From NCBI RefSeq assembly GCF_900110955.1, contig NZ_FOFR01000010.1:62001-126000 (forward strand): a stretch of 64,000 nucleotides of DNA, written 5' to 3'. How positions within the stretch are numbered: position 1 is the first letter of the stretch; every line of letters starts with the position of its first letter. Position numbers and translations under genes: made by a program. This document shows positions 1 through 7,461 of this stretch, piece after piece. The stretch comes from Lentzea xinjiangensis (GTDB lineage: Bacteria; Actinomycetota; Actinomycetes; Mycobacteriales; Pseudonocardiaceae). Under the pieces are notes generated by a model. It did not search any database. It had not been told where the DNA came from and saw only the letters and a list, made by a program, of their open reading frames with translations.

Positions 1-632
1 AGCAGGTCGTCGGCCTTGACCTGCGAGAGCGTGGACTCGTCGCCCAGCGCGGACCACGAGTCCATGAACGGGATCTCGGCGAGGTGCTGGATCACGGTGC
101 GGTACGCCCGCACGGCGTCCTCGGCGGCGTCACGGCACCCCTTGTCCGACACGCCGCCGACCCGGCCGGCGAGCACCAGCGAGGCGACGAGCCGCTTGAG
201 GTCCCACTCCCACGGTCCGGGCAGCGTCTCGTCGAAGTCGTTGATGTCCATGACGATCTGGCCCTCGGCCGTGCCGTAGAGACCGAAGTTCGCCGCGTGC
301 GCGTCACCGCAGAGCTGGGCGTGCAGGCCGGTCGCGCACCCGGCGGCGAGATCGCCCGCCTGGAGGCCGGCGGCGCCGCGGAAGAACGCGAACGGGTTGG
401 CGAGCATCCGCCCGATCCGCAACGGGACCAGGTGCTCGAGCCTGTCCTCGTTGCTCGCGTGCACGTACTGCTCGACCGACGGCCGGTCCTGCGCGAGCGA
501 GACGGCCCGGTGCGCCTTGAAGTCCACCGAGGACCGCAGGGCACGCCCCCGCGCGTAGACCTCCTCCGGCGCGGTCCACCTGCCCAGCGCCGCGGCGGCT
601 TCAGCTCGCACCCGTTCACCCATAGGGGTCAT
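1..632 (-). CDS. DUF2252 family protein, 3' part cut by window edge
   Basis: About 210 codons are open on the minus strand and run off the left edge, so the C-terminal half is missing. The reading contains CGDAHAANFG and VMDINDFDET, the phosphotransferase-like signature of DUF2252 proteins, which look like aminoglycoside-kinase relatives but have no firmly established substrate. The start is ATG at 632 or ATG at 623; neither has a convincing ribosome site, and a hairpin (640-671) lies just upstream. It follows rocD in the same direction, so co-transcription is possible unless that hairpin stops it. Family assignment is from the visible motifs; function is unknown. Confidence 0.8.
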   Translation of the reverse strand, partial: MTPMGERVRAEAAAALGRWTAPEEVYARGRALRSSVDFKAHRAVSLAQDRPSVEQYVHASNEDRLEHLVPLRIGRMLANPFAFFRGAAGLQAGDLAAGCATGLHAQLCGDAHAANFGLYGTAEGQIVMDINDFDETLPGPWEWDLKRLVASLVLAGRVGGVSDKGCRDAAEDAVRAYRTVIQHLAEIPFMDSWSALGDESTLSQVKADDL

Positions 633-639
633 GATGCCC

Positions 640-671
640 GCGGCGGACGAACCAAGGGGCTCGTCCGCCGC
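640..671 (-). terminator. GC-rich hairpin after rocD
   Basis: An 11-bp perfect stem (640-650 with 661-671) and a 10-nt loop lie 27 nt past the rocD stop. There is no T-run, as is usual in high-GC actinomycetes. It could end rocD transcription or shape the leader of the DUF2252 gene. Confidence 0.5.
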
Positions 672-697
672 ATTTGTGACCTGGGTCGATGCGGAAA

Positions 698-1948
698 TCA
701 CCCCAAACCGGGACGAACGACCTCCGCGATCGCCCGCACGCCCAGGTCGATCTCGTCCCGGGTGATGACCAGCGGGGGAGCGACGCGCAGCGTGGACGCG
801 TGCGTCTCCTTGCACAGCACCCCGCGGGCCGAGAGCGCCTCGGAGGCGGCACGACCCACCGGGCCGCCGGGTGCGATCTCGACGCCGGCCCACAGCCCGC
901 GTCCGCGCACCTCGGCCACACCGGCCCCGACGAGGTTGTTCAGCTCGGCGTGCAGGTGGGCGCCCAGTTCGCGGGAGCGCTCCTGGAACTCGCCGGTCTC
1001 CAGCAGCCGCACGACCGCGCGGCCGACGGCGCACGCCAGCGGGTTGCCGCCGAACGTCGACCCGTGCTCGCCCGGCTTCAGCACGCCCAGCACCGCGCGT
1101 GAGCCGACCACGGCGGACACCGGCAGGATGCCGCCGCCCAGCGCCTTGCCCAGCGTGTAGAGGTCGGCGCGCACACCCTCGTGGTCGAGCGCGAACAGCT
1201 CGCCGGTGCGCCCGAGACCGGACTGGATCTCGTCAGCGATCATCAGGACGTTGTGCTCGTCGCACAGGCGGCGGATCCCGGCCAGGTACCCGGCGGGCGG
1301 CACGACGACGCCGGCCTCGCCCTGGATCGGCTCGATCAGCACGGCGGCCGTGCGCGCCGAGAGCGCGGACTCGACCTCGTCGAGGCGGCCGTACTTCACG
1401 ACCTTGAATCCGGGGGTGAACGGGCCGAAGTCGTTGCGCGCGGTCTCGTCGGTCGAGAAGGACACGATCGTGGTGGTGCGGCCGTGGAAGTTCGATCCGG
1501 CCACGATGATCTCGGCCGTGCCCTCCGGCACGCCCTTGACCCGGTAGGCCCACTTGCGGGCGACCTTGATCGCGGACTCCACGGCCTCGGCGCCGGAGTT
1601 CATCGCGAGCACCACCTCGGTGCCGGTCAGCGCCGCCAGCTCGCGGCAGAACAGGCCGAACTGGTCGTGGTGGAACGCGCGGCTGGTCAGCGTCACACGG
1701 CCGAGCTGCTCGACGGCGGCGGCCACGAGGGCGGGGTGGCGGTGCCCGAAGTTGAGCGACGAGTAGCCCGACAGGAAGTCCAGGTAGCGACGGCCTTCGA
1801 CGTCGGTGACCCACGCGCCCTCGCCGTGCGAGATGACCACCGGCAGCGGGTGGTAGTTGTGGGTGCTCCACTCTTCGTCCAGGGCGACGTAGTCGGCGCC
1901 GGTGAGCTTCCTGGGTCCCGCGGTGTGGTGGGCAGCGATGGCGGTCAT
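698..1948 (-). CDS. rocD: ornithine aminotransferase
   Basis: This 416-aa class III PLP aminotransferase would convert ornithine and 2-oxoglutarate to glutamate semialdehyde and glutamate in arginine/ornithine catabolism. Visible features are the NSGAEA phosphate-site motif (about 117-122), IADEIQ with the PLP-ring aspartate (about 239), and TLGKALGGG with the Schiff-base lysine at about 268. The length fits the family. RocD-type is preferred over acetylornithine transaminase because of the SSLNFGHRHP and FHHDQFG segments. ATG at 1948 is the only good start. It is divergent from ppk2, and the 141-bp gap between them carries two direct repeats. Confidence 0.93.
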   Translation of the reverse strand: MTAIAAHHTAGPRKLTGADYVALDEEWSTHNYHPLPVVISHGEGAWVTDVEGRRYLDFLSGYSSLNFGHRHPALVAAAVEQLGRVTLTSRAFHHDQFGLFCRELAALTGTEVVLAMNSGAEAVESAIKVARKWAYRVKGVPEGTAEIIVAGSNFHGRTTTIVSFSTDETARNDFGPFTPGFKVVKYGRLDEVESALSARTAAVLIEPIQGEAGVVVPPAGYLAGIRRLCDEHNVLMIADEIQSGLGRTGELFALDHEGVRADLYTLGKALGGGILPVSAVVGSRAVLGVLKPGEHGSTFGGNPLACAVGRAVVRLLETGEFQERSRELGAHLHAELNNLVGAGVAEVRGRGLWAGVEIAPGGPVGRAASEALSARGVLCKETHASTLRVAPPLVITRDEIDLGVRAIAEVVRPGLG

Positions 1949-1991
1949 CCTCCAAGGCTAGGTGCGTGGACAAGCGAATTCAGCCGTCAAC

Positions 1992-2019
1992 CGTTGCGTG
2001 GAACGTCAGTTCGTTGCGT
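1992..2019. promoter_or_regulatory. paired direct repeats in the rocD/ppk2 gap
   Basis: CGTTGCGT occurs at 1992-1999 and again at 2012-2019. The copies are 20 bp apart (two helical turns) and sit 44-71 bp upstream of the rocD start. Such phased repeats suit an activator or Lrp-type regulator of rocD. This is inference from spacing only. Confidence 0.35.
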
Positions 2020-2089
2020 AGATCGCTCAGCCAGCGGAGGTTTTGTGCACAACCGGCGGACCCCGCGGAGAATCGCTACGGTCTGATGA

Positions 2090-2920
2090 ATGGCGAAGAA
2101 GTCGGTTCGTGATGCTCTGCGACTCGATGAGGTGGACCTCTCCACCCTCGACCCCGCCGGTCGTCCGATCGGGCCTGGGGACAAGCGTGAGGCGGCCGAG
2201 GACCTCGCCGCCACCGGGACCGAGCTGGACGCGTTGCAGGAGGCGCTCTACGCGGAGAACACCCGCTCGGTGCTGCTCGTGCTGCAGGGCATGGACACCT
2301 CGGGCAAGGGCGGTGTGGTCCGCCACGTCGTCGGCCTGGTGAACCCGCAGGGCGTGCACATCGCGTCGTTCAAGAAACCGACCGCCGCCGAACGGCGCCG
2401 GCACTTCCTGTGGCGGATCGAGAAGGCGCTGCCCGCGAAGGGCCGGATCGGCACGTTCGACCGCTCCCACTACGAGGACGTGCTGGTGCCGCGCGTCGAA
2501 CGGCTGCTGACCGCCGCGCAGCTCCGCGAGCGCTACAAGGAGATCAACGCCTTCGAGCGGAAGCTGGCCGACAGCGGAGTCGCTCTCATCAAGTGCTTCC
2601 TGCACATCTCGCCGGAGGTGCAGAAGGAACGGCTGCTGGCCCGGCTGGACGACCCGAGGAAGAACTGGAAGTACAACCCGGCCGACATCGACGTGCGGTC
2701 GAAGTGGTCCAAGTACCAGGACGCGTACACGCAGGCGTTGAAGAACTGCTCCGACACGCCGTGGTACGCGGTGCCGTCCGACCGCAAGTGGTACCGCAAC
2801 TGGGCGGTGAGCCGGCTGCTGCTGGAGACCTTGCGCGACATGAACCCGAAGTTCCCGCCGCCGGGCTTCGACCTCGAAGCCGAGAAGGCCCGGTTGATCA
2901 GCAACGACCCGTTGCGCTGA
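2090..2920 (+). CDS. ppk2: PPK2-family polyphosphate kinase
   Basis: This 276-aa protein is a single-domain PPK2, which transfers phosphate between polyphosphate and nucleotides. The Walker A loop GMDTSGKGG is at residues 67-75 and the DRSHYEDVL Walker B/lid segment at about 124-132. The KWYRNW and DPRKNWKY segments are typical of the family. Length matches one-domain PPK2 enzymes. Whether it prefers AMP, ADP or GDP cannot be read from the sequence. The start ATG at 2090 follows the rocD divergent region. Confidence 0.9.
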   Translation: MAKKSVRDALRLDEVDLSTLDPAGRPIGPGDKREAAEDLAATGTELDALQEALYAENTRSVLLVLQGMDTSGKGGVVRHVVGLVNPQGVHIASFKKPTAAERRRHFLWRIEKALPAKGRIGTFDRSHYEDVLVPRVERLLTAAQLRERYKEINAFERKLADSGVALIKCFLHISPEVQKERLLARLDDPRKNWKYNPADIDVRSKWSKYQDAYTQALKNCSDTPWYAVPSDRKWYRNWAVSRLLLETLRDMNPKFPPPGFDLEAEKARLISNDPLR

Positions 2921-3012
2921 GCGCAATCTTGATCGCGCCTATTGCCTGGCTGTCATGATCTGAGCCAGTGTGGACCGCGCCGCCGTCGCAAGAAGATCAC
3001 GGAGGTGCGGAC

Positions 3013-4125
3013 GTGGGTGTGGACCGGCGACGTTTTCTCGGAGCCATGGGTGTGGGAGCGGGACTGCTGATGACCGGAGGAACCGCCGAGGCGGCTGCCG
3101 CGACGCGGAGAGTCTTCTTCGGCGCTTACACGACGTGGAGCGGCGGCGCGCAGGGCATCGGCGTCGGCACCTACGACACCGCGAACGGCCAGTTGGCGAC
3201 GACCGGCGTCATCAAGGGCGTGGTCAACCCGTCCTTCGTCATCGAGTCGCGGGACGGCCGGTTCCTGTACGCGGTCAACGAGACCAGCGACGGCGAGGTC
3301 ACCGCGATCGACGCGAGCACGCTCAAGGTGATCAACAAGCAGCCGACCGGCGGCGCGGACCCGTGCCACCTCACGCTCGACCTGGCCGGCAAGCACCTGA
3401 TCACCGCCGACTACTCGTCGGGGTCGCTCAGCGTGTTCCCGCTCAGGCGGGACGGCGGCATCGGCGCGCGCACGCAGAAGGTGCAGCACGAGGGCTCGGG
3501 GCCGGACCCGGAACGCCAGGAGGGCCCGCACGCCCACCACATCGTCTTCGACCCGGCCGGCAGGTACGCGCTGGCGGTCGACCTGGGCGCCGACGCGGTG
3601 TTCGGGTACTCGTTCACCGGCGGGCGGCTCGACCTCGTCTCCACGGCGAAGCTCGCGCCCGGCGCCGGGCCGCGGCACATCGCCTTCCACCCGGACGGCA
3701 AGAGGGCGTACGTGGCGAACGAGCTGGACTCGACGATCGTCGCCTGCGCCTACGCGGACGGCCGGCTCACGCCGGGCCAGGTCCTCGAGACCGCTCCGCC
3801 CTCGGCCGTGCGCAACTACCCGGCCGAGGTGGTGGTCTCGGGTGACGGCAGGTTCGTCTACCTGTCGAACCGCGGCCACGACAGCGTGGCGCAGTTCGCG
3901 GTGGACGGCGCCGGGCTGGCGCTCGTCGGCCACACGCCGGTCGGCGGCAAGTACCCGCGGCACATCACGTTCGACCCGTCCGGCCGGTGGTTGTTCGCGG
4001 CCAACCAGAACTCGAACCTGGTGACGTCGTTCGCGGTGGACGCCGCCACGGGCAGGCTCACGCCGTCCGGGACGCCGCTGCGGACCGAGATCCCGGTCTG
4101 CGTGCTGCCCGTCCGGTCGCGCTGA
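3013..4125 (+). CDS. Tat-exported lactonase-family beta-propeller protein
   Basis: This 370-aa protein belongs to the 6-phosphogluconolactonase/YbhE seven-bladed propeller family. Evidence is the repeated blade pattern (SRDGRFLYAVNE, DLAGKHLITADY, HPDGKRAYVANE, GDGRFVYLSNRG) and the HAHHI and GPRHIAFHPDGK segments. The N-terminus VDRRRFLGAMGVGAGLL is a twin-arginine signal, so the protein is probably exported; that makes a pentose-phosphate role doubtful, and an extracytoplasmic lactone substrate is only a guess. I chose GTG 3013 over the upstream GTG 2968 because GGAGGT at 3001-3006 sits 6 nt before it and the Tat signal then begins at residue 3. Confidence 0.85.
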   Translation: MGVDRRRFLGAMGVGAGLLMTGGTAEAAAATRRVFFGAYTTWSGGAQGIGVGTYDTANGQLATTGVIKGVVNPSFVIESRDGRFLYAVNETSDGEVTAIDASTLKVINKQPTGGADPCHLTLDLAGKHLITADYSSGSLSVFPLRRDGGIGARTQKVQHEGSGPDPERQEGPHAHHIVFDPAGRYALAVDLGADAVFGYSFTGGRLDLVSTAKLAPGAGPRHIAFHPDGKRAYVANELDSTIVACAYADGRLTPGQVLETAPPSAVRNYPAEVVVSGDGRFVYLSNRGHDSVAQFAVDGAGLALVGHTPVGGKYPRHITFDPSGRWLFAANQNSNLVTSFAVDAATGRLTPSGTPLRTEIPVCVLPVRSR

Positions 4126-4142
4126 CGCCGCCTGGGTGCGCC

Positions 4143-4173
4143 CCCACCGGAATCCCGCTCGGCTTCCGGTGGG
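4143..4173 (+). terminator. hairpin after the lactonase gene
   Basis: A 10-bp perfect stem (4143-4152 with 4164-4173) has an 11-nt loop and lies 18 nt past the stop codon. No T-run follows. Confidence 0.5.
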
Positions 4174-4194
4174 CGCTCGTGTGATCATGCGCGG

Positions 4195-4962
4195 GTGAGT
4201 TCTCTGAGGGAGGTCACGGCCACCCGGTACGTGACGCCGTTCCGCGAGGGCGGGTCGATGCCGGGTCTGGTCGAGGCCGACGACCTGGGTATGTACGTGG
4301 TCAAGTTCCGCGGCGCAGGACAGGGCGTGAAGGTGCTGGTCGCCGAGGTCGTCGTGGGCGAGCTCGCGCGGCGGCTGGGCTTCCGGGTACCGGAGATCGT
4401 CCTGGTCCACCTCGACCCCGAGCTGGCGCGCGCCGAACCCGACCAGGAGGTCCAGGAGCTGCTGCGGGCCAGCGGCGGCCTCAACCTCGGACTCGACTAC
4501 CTGCCCGGCTCGTTCGACTTCAACCCGGTCGTGCGCGACCCCGGCGCGGAGCTCGCGACGAGGCTGCTGTGGCTGGACGCGCTGGTGCTCAACGTGGACC
4601 GGAGCTGGCGCAACCCGAACATGTTGCTGTGGCACCGCGAACCGTGGCTGATCGACCACGGCGCCGCGCTCTACTTCCACTACTCGTGGAGCGAGGAACG
4701 CCCGGCCACCAAGGACTACCGCTACGACGCCTCCGACCACGCGATGCTGCCCAGCGCGGGCCCCTTGTCCGAAGTGGACGGACCACTGGCGGCGAGGGTG
4801 ACGCCGGAGCTGCTCGACGAGGTGCTCGCGCTCGTTCCCGACGAGTGGCTGGAGGGCGACCCGGCCGAGCTGCGGCAGCGCTACAAGGACTTCTTCACCC
4901 ACCGCCTCGCCAACCGGGCCTGGGTCGACTCGCTGGAGGCCGCGCGTGCCGCACGTGTTTGA
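4195..4962 (+). CDS. HipA-like kinase family protein
   Basis: This 255-aa protein resembles the short HipA-like kinases of actinobacteria. It contains YVVKFRGAGQG (nucleotide-loop region), WLDALVLNVDRSWRNPNML (catalytic D-N segment) and LIDHGAALYFH (metal-binding D). It lacks the N-terminal HipA domain of classical toxins, and no HipB-type antitoxin precedes it. Its last 17 nt overlap the next gene, which encodes DUF3037; this pairing is a recurrent arrangement as far as I know. Substrate and role are unknown. The GTG start at 4195 has no clear ribosome site. Confidence 0.75.
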   Translation: MSSLREVTATRYVTPFREGGSMPGLVEADDLGMYVVKFRGAGQGVKVLVAEVVVGELARRLGFRVPEIVLVHLDPELARAEPDQEVQELLRASGGLNLGLDYLPGSFDFNPVVRDPGAELATRLLWLDALVLNVDRSWRNPNMLLWHREPWLIDHGAALYFHYSWSEERPATKDYRYDASDHAMLPSAGPLSEVDGPLAARVTPELLDEVLALVPDEWLEGDPAELRQRYKDFFTHRLANRAWVDSLEAARAARV

Positions 4963-5332
4963 GTACGCGCTGCTGCGGGCGGTGCCGCGGCAGGAGCGGG
5001 GCGAGTTCATGAACGTCGGCGTCATCGTCTACTGCTCCGCGCTCGGTTTCCTGGCCGCCAGGACCCATGTGGACGGTGACCGGCTGCGGGCGCTGGACCC
5101 GCGGCTCGACGTCGAGGTGCTGGAGAGCTCGCTCGAACACCTCGCGAGCTCCTGCGCCGGTGCCGTCGGCGCCGGCCCGGTCAGCAGGACGACGGCCGGG
5201 CAGCGGTTCCGCTGGCTCACGGCGCCGCGCAGCACCATCGTGCAGACTTCGCCCGCGCACACGGGCTGGACCGAGGATCCGTCGGCCGAGGTCAACCGCC
5301 TGTTCGAGGCACTGGTGCTGCCGCCCCGGTAG
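4946..5332 (+). CDS. DUF3037 family protein
   Basis: This 128-aa protein begins with PHVFEYALLRAVPRQERGEF and NVGVIVYC, the conserved start of DUF3037. The domain has no known activity. It overlaps the HipA-like kinase gene by 17 nt, implying translational coupling and a joint function, perhaps as partner or substrate of the kinase. The GTG start at 4946 is the first in-frame start that keeps the conserved N-terminus. Confidence 0.8.
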   Translation: MPHVFEYALLRAVPRQERGEFMNVGVIVYCSALGFLAARTHVDGDRLRALDPRLDVEVLESSLEHLASSCAGAVGAGPVSRTTAGQRFRWLTAPRSTIVQTSPAHTGWTEDPSAEVNRLFEALVLPPR

Positions 5333-5350
5333 GTTTCCTCGCAACCTGAC

Positions 5351-5367
5351 GGGACGCGTCGCGTCCC
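5351..5367 (+). terminator. short hairpin after DUF3037 gene
   Basis: GGGACGCG and CGCGTCCC form an inverted repeat around a single T, realistically a 6-bp stem with a 5-nt loop, 18 nt past the DUF3037 stop and 41 nt before the next gene. Confidence 0.35.
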
Positions 5368-5408
5368 TAGGTGCAAAGCGAAACTGATGCGATCGGGGTT
5401 GGCGACAC

Positions 5409-6428
5409 ATGAGCGCTGGGTATCACCACGGCTACCAGCAGCCGCGGCGGCCCATGCCGCCGCAGCGGCCGATGAGGAAGAAGAGGCGTCCCGGACGTGT
5501 CATCCTCGTGTTGCTGCTCGTCCTGGTGCTGGGTGCCGTCGGGTTCGGGTTCTACGTCGACTCGACGCTGACCCGGATCAGCGCGCTGTCGGACTACGAG
5601 GGCCGGCCCGCCGAGACACCGGGCACGACGTGGCTGCTCGTCGGTTCGGACGCGCGCGAAGGCCTCACGCAGGAGCAGAAGGACGCGCTCGCCACCGGTG
5701 ACGCGGCAGGCCGGCGCACCGACACCATCATGATGCTGCACCTGCCGGACAACAGCGCCGCGAAGCCGGTGCTGGTGTCGATCCCGCGCGACTCGTACGT
5801 CCCGATTCCGGACAACGGCCGGAACAAGGTCAATGCGGCGTACGCGTTCGGCGGGCCGCAGTTGCTCGCGAGGACCGTCGAGGGCGCGACCGGTGTGCGG
5901 ATCGACCACTACATGGAGATCGGCTTCGGCGGGTTCTCCGACATGGTCGACGCGGTCGGTGGCGTCGACGTCTGCCTGGAGCAGCCGATCAAGGACCCGC
6001 TGGCGGGCATCGACCTGCCCGCGGGATGCCAGGAGCTCGACGGGCCGCAGGCGCTCGGGTTCGTGCGGACCCGCGCGTTCGCGACCGCCGACCTGCAGCG
6101 CGTGCAGAACCAGCGGCAGTTCCTGTCGGCACTCTTCACCAAGGTCAAGAGCCCGGCCACGCTCGCGAACCCGTTCCGCGTCATCCCGCTGATGAACGCG
6201 GCGTCCGGCGCGGTGTCGGTCAACGAGGACGACCACGTCTGGCACCTGGCGAGCGTCGCGCTCGGCATGGGTGACGCGACGAGCGGCACGGTGCCGGTCG
6301 GTTCCACGCCGACGGTGCCCGGTGCGGGCTCGGTCGTGCAGTGGAACAAGGAGAAGGCCTCGCAGCTGTTCGACCTGATCAGCAAGGACCAGCCGGTGCC
6401 GGCAGAGCTGATCGCCCCGCCGAAGTAG
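5409..6428 (+). CDS. LCP (LytR-CpsA-Psr) family cell-wall ligase
   Basis: This 339-aa protein has a short cytoplasmic tail rich in P/R, one membrane anchor at about 29-50, then an extracytoplasmic LCP domain. LCP enzymes transfer polyprenyl-phosphate-linked glycopolymers (arabinogalactan, teichoic or capsular polymers) to peptidoglycan. Diagnostic segments are LLVGSDAR, GRRTDTIMMLHL, VSIPRDSYVPIP, NKVNAAYAFGG and LGFVRTRAFATADLQR, including the conserved D-R-D and terminal R-R residues. There is no C-terminal LytR_C domain. ATG 5409 is preceded by a weak GG-rich region. Confidence 0.9.
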   Translation: MSAGYHHGYQQPRRPMPPQRPMRKKRRPGRVILVLLLVLVLGAVGFGFYVDSTLTRISALSDYEGRPAETPGTTWLLVGSDAREGLTQEQKDALATGDAAGRRTDTIMMLHLPDNSAAKPVLVSIPRDSYVPIPDNGRNKVNAAYAFGGPQLLARTVEGATGVRIDHYMEIGFGGFSDMVDAVGGVDVCLEQPIKDPLAGIDLPAGCQELDGPQALGFVRTRAFATADLQRVQNQRQFLSALFTKVKSPATLANPFRVIPLMNAASGAVSVNEDDHVWHLASVALGMGDATSGTVPVGSTPTVPGAGSVVQWNKEKASQLFDLISKDQPVPAELIAPPK

Positions 6429-6536
6429 CTAGGACTTGACGGGCTCGGCGGCGGGCTCCGAACCGGTCAGCCCGGCCTCCTGTGCGATCTCCCCGAGCTC
6501 GCGCAGGAGGCCGTCGTAGATGGGTGTTGCAGACAT
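6429..6536 (-). CDS. 35-aa small protein of unknown function
   Basis: A 35-codon ORF reads MSATPIYDGLLRELGEIAQE at its start and ends in an E/P/K-rich tail. AAGGGGG sits 7 nt before the ATG, a strong ribosome site, and nothing else occupies the region. It converges with the LCP gene with stop codons directly abutting (6426-6428 and 6429-6431). It has no membrane segment or cysteine. The TPIYDxLxxELG opening resembles small proteins I recall from other Pseudonocardiales, but I cannot name a family. It looks like a real gene because of the ribosome site and amphipathic pattern. Confidence 0.6.
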   Translation of the reverse strand: MSATPIYDGLLRELGEIAQEAGLTGSEPAAEPVKS

Positions 6537-6604
6537 GGTGGTGCCCCCTTGTACTGATCTTCCCCCGTTCAGGTGACGGGAGCTTACGCCCCTATACCCA
6601 CTCT

Positions 6605-6682
6605 TCTCGCGCCATATGCGCGCGAGACACTAAATGTTGGCTAAAGCCACCGGCTGACCAGGCGTTGTGTGGCGCCGCCACA
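6605..6682. promoter_or_regulatory. two inverted repeats upstream of bdhA
   Basis: TCTCGCGC/GCGCGAGA (6605-6612 and 6620-6627, 7-nt spacer) and TGTGGC/GCCACA (6668-6673 and 6677-6682, 3-nt spacer) lie in the 183-bp gap before bdhA. They are candidate operators for the PucR-type regulator at the end of this operon. Confidence 0.35.
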
Positions 6683-6719
6683 TGTCGGTCGCGATCCGTG
6701 ACGCCTACCGTTTCCGGTC

Positions 6720-7451
6720 ATGTCGAGTGTCACGGGTCACACCGCGCTGGTCACCGGAGCCGCGAGCGGCATCGGACTGGCCTGCGCCCGCGCGCTGGCC
6801 GCGCGGGGCGCGAAGGTCCACCTCGTCGACCGCGACCCCCGCGTCGTCCCGCTCGCCGAGGAGCTCGGCGGCGTCGGGCACGTCCTCGACCTGACCGCTC
6901 CGGTCGACGCGTTGCCCACCGAGGTCGACGTCCTCGTCAACAACGCCGGCGTGCAGCACGTCGCGCCCATCCACGAGTTCCCCGCCGAGCGCTTCTCGGC
7001 GATGGTCGAGCTGATGCTGGGGGCCGCGTTCCGGCTGACCCGGCACGTGCTGCCGCACATGTACGACCGCGGCTGGGGCCGGCTGGTCCACATCTCCAGC
7101 GTGCACGGGCTGCGCGCGTCCGCGTTCAAGTCGGCCTACGTCGCCGCGAAGCACGGCCTGGAGGGGTTCTCCAAGGTCGCCGCCCTCGAAGGCGCGCCGC
7201 ACGGCGTGACGTCCAACTGCGTGGCGCCCGGCTACGTGCGCACCCCGTTGGTGGAGAAGCAGATCGCGGACCAGGCGCGGGTGCACGGCATCTCCGAGGA
7301 CGACGTCTCGTCGCAGATCTTCCTCCAGCGCAGCGCCGTCAAACGGCTGATCGAGCCCTCGGAGGTCGCCGACGCCGTGGTGTGGCTGTGCGACAACAGT
7401 TTTGTCACAGGTACGTCGTTGGCCGTCGACGGCGGCTGGTCAGCTCAATGA
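6720..7451 (+). CDS. bdhA: 3-hydroxybutyrate dehydrogenase (SDR)
   Basis: This 243-aa classical short-chain dehydrogenase would oxidise (R)-3-hydroxybutyrate to acetoacetate with NAD. It shows TGAASGIG (cofactor loop, about 12-19), NNAGVQHV, the catalytic serine in HISSVHG and YVAAKHG with Y-x-x-x-K. The long match to the hydroxybutyrate group (FKSAYVAAKHGLEGFSK, GAPHGVTSNCVAPGYVRTP, EKQIADQARVHG) sets it apart from FabG. It is 10 nt upstream of an MFS carrier gene and two genes upstream of a PucR regulator, so it is probably a hydroxybutyrate/PHB utilisation unit. The start ATG 6720 lacks an obvious ribosome site. Confidence 0.9.
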   Translation: MSSVTGHTALVTGAASGIGLACARALAARGAKVHLVDRDPRVVPLAEELGGVGHVLDLTAPVDALPTEVDVLVNNAGVQHVAPIHEFPAERFSAMVELMLGAAFRLTRHVLPHMYDRGWGRLVHISSVHGLRASAFKSAYVAAKHGLEGFSKVAALEGAPHGVTSNCVAPGYVRTPLVEKQIADQARVHGISEDDVSSQIFLQRSAVKRLIEPSEVADAVVWLCDNSFVTGTSLAVDGGWSAQ

Positions 7452-7461
7452 GGAGTTGTCG

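Noticed and set aside
2953-5025. 690-codon minus-strand frame across lactonase and HipA-like genes
   Set aside because: Spans three unrelated plus-strand genes and has no recognisable protein content.
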